DNA of 49,641 nt from Micromonospora noduli (lineage in GTDB: Bacteria; Actinomycetota; Actinomycetes; Mycobacteriales; Micromonosporaceae). Numbering within the stretch: position 1 is the stretch's first letter; the number at the start of each line of letters is the position of its first letter. The DNA lies in the NCBI RefSeq assembly GCF_003264365.1, contig NZ_PYAK01000044.1:1-49641 (forward strand). The letters are read 5' to 3'. Positions 49,305 through 49,641 of the stretch are shown one piece after another. Position numbers and translations under genes: made by a program. The notes below the pieces were generated by a model. That model was not told the origin of the DNA, did no database searches, and was given only the letters and a program-made list of their open reading frames with translations.

Positions 49305-49641
49305 TCAGTCCGCCACCACCGCCGCGGTGATCCGGTGCAGCGCGAACGTGTGCAGCATCTCGGTCCGTTCGTCCTCGGCCCGCAGGTAGCCGGCACCGAT
49401 CGAGACCGGCTTGAGCAGGCGTGACGCCGTCGCCCCGTGCGCGTCGACGTAACCCACCCAGACCAGCGCCTTGTCCCGGACCGCCTGCTGGAGCACCGCC
49501 AGGGCCTCGCTGTGGGTGTGCGCCGGCACCGGGCCGCCGCCCAGCCCCGGCGCACCGCCGCGCAAGAGCACACAGGCGAGGGTGGCGCGCAGCCGCTCAC
49601 CGCCGGAGAGCACCCCGACGGGCAGGTTCACCCGGGCACCG
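49305..49641 (-). CDS. C-terminal end of helicase-associated protein, preceded by ABC-F-like segment (partial)
   Basis: The frame runs off the right edge. Its last 80 or so residues (EALAVLQQAVRDKALVWVGYVDAHG to ALHRITAAVVAD) match the C-terminal WYL-like part of the actinobacterial helicase-associated proteins encoded near XPB. The preceding segment, VNLPVGVLSGGERLRATLAC, is instead the ABC signature of ABC-F ATPases, joined in frame by GGAPGLGGG. A single normal gene would not contain both. This looks like a deletion fusion or a pseudogene. The part beyond the window would settle it. Confidence 0.7.
   Translation of the reverse strand, partial: GARVNLPVGVLSGGERLRATLACVLLRGGAPGLGGGPVPAHTHSEALAVLQQAVRDKALVWVGYVDAHGATASRLLKPVSIGAGYLRAEDERTEMLHTFALHRITAAVVAD

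Overview
The window is high-GC actinobacterial DNA, most likely Micromonospora or a close relative. The basis is strong G/C preference at third codon positions, many GTG starts, leaderless-looking genes, and a gene set typical of that group (RicT, PPOX-class flavoprotein, TIGR03089 protein, SCO6745-family protein, split LigD/Ku, bacterial XPB helicase). It is chromosomal: mostly housekeeping and accessory metabolic genes, with one tRNA and a defence-rich stretch on the right.

Left part (1-16.2 kb): the end of a putative type VII secretion-associated pair, ricT, a membrane metallophosphoesterase, then tRNA-Thr(CGT). The tRNA is followed by about 800 bp of fused gene debris: an integrase C-terminus lacking its catalytic tyrosine, an anti-sigma N-terminus and a sigma-factor C-terminus. 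Next come a PadR regulator with a membrane protein, a patatin-like lipase, two methyltransferases, a VOC protein, a DUF4240 protein and a PPOX protein. A translationally coupled DUF2231-Hsp20 pair leads into a small glyco-heptose block (GT9, GT2 and a bifunctional HldE with an unusual insert).

Middle part (16.2-35.7 kb): DJ-1/PfpI protein, DHA2 MFS exporter, TetR/aldo-keto reductase, NUDIX, acyl-CoA ligase, quinone reductase, HAD phosphatase, SCO6745 protein, membrane-anchored FKBP and DUF4241. An NHEJ set follows: Ku facing a ligase-polymerase operon. After it come a MerR-controlled imine-reductase-like gene, a membrane protein, a TIGR03089 protein, a secreted M43 metalloprotease and a secreted protein of unknown function.

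Right part (35.7-49.6 kb): two probable conflict systems. The first is a two-gene operon: a small two-helix membrane protein, and a 1,364-residue STAND/NACHT-type ATPase with about 24 TPR-like repeats. The C-terminus of the small protein and the N-terminus of the ATPase share an AN[ST]GV-x-G-S-x-TIA element, which suggests homotypic (amyloid-like) signalling. The second is a lower-GC, TTA-codon-bearing cassette. It holds a small GntR regulator, a DNA methyltransferase with permuted motif order and a TSPPYY motif, a DUF262 protein without a visible HNH domain, and a HEPN protein with a clear RX4H motif. A divergent TetR/DUF4267 pair lies between the two systems. The conserved backbone resumes with XPB, an L,D-transpeptidase, a small membrane protein and, at the edge, a helicase C-terminus that appears fused to an ABC-F fragment.

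Three 60-bp palindromes of the same sequence are scattered at 2.0, 17.0 and 40.3 kb, all between genes. Many convergent gene ends carry strong GC-rich hairpins.
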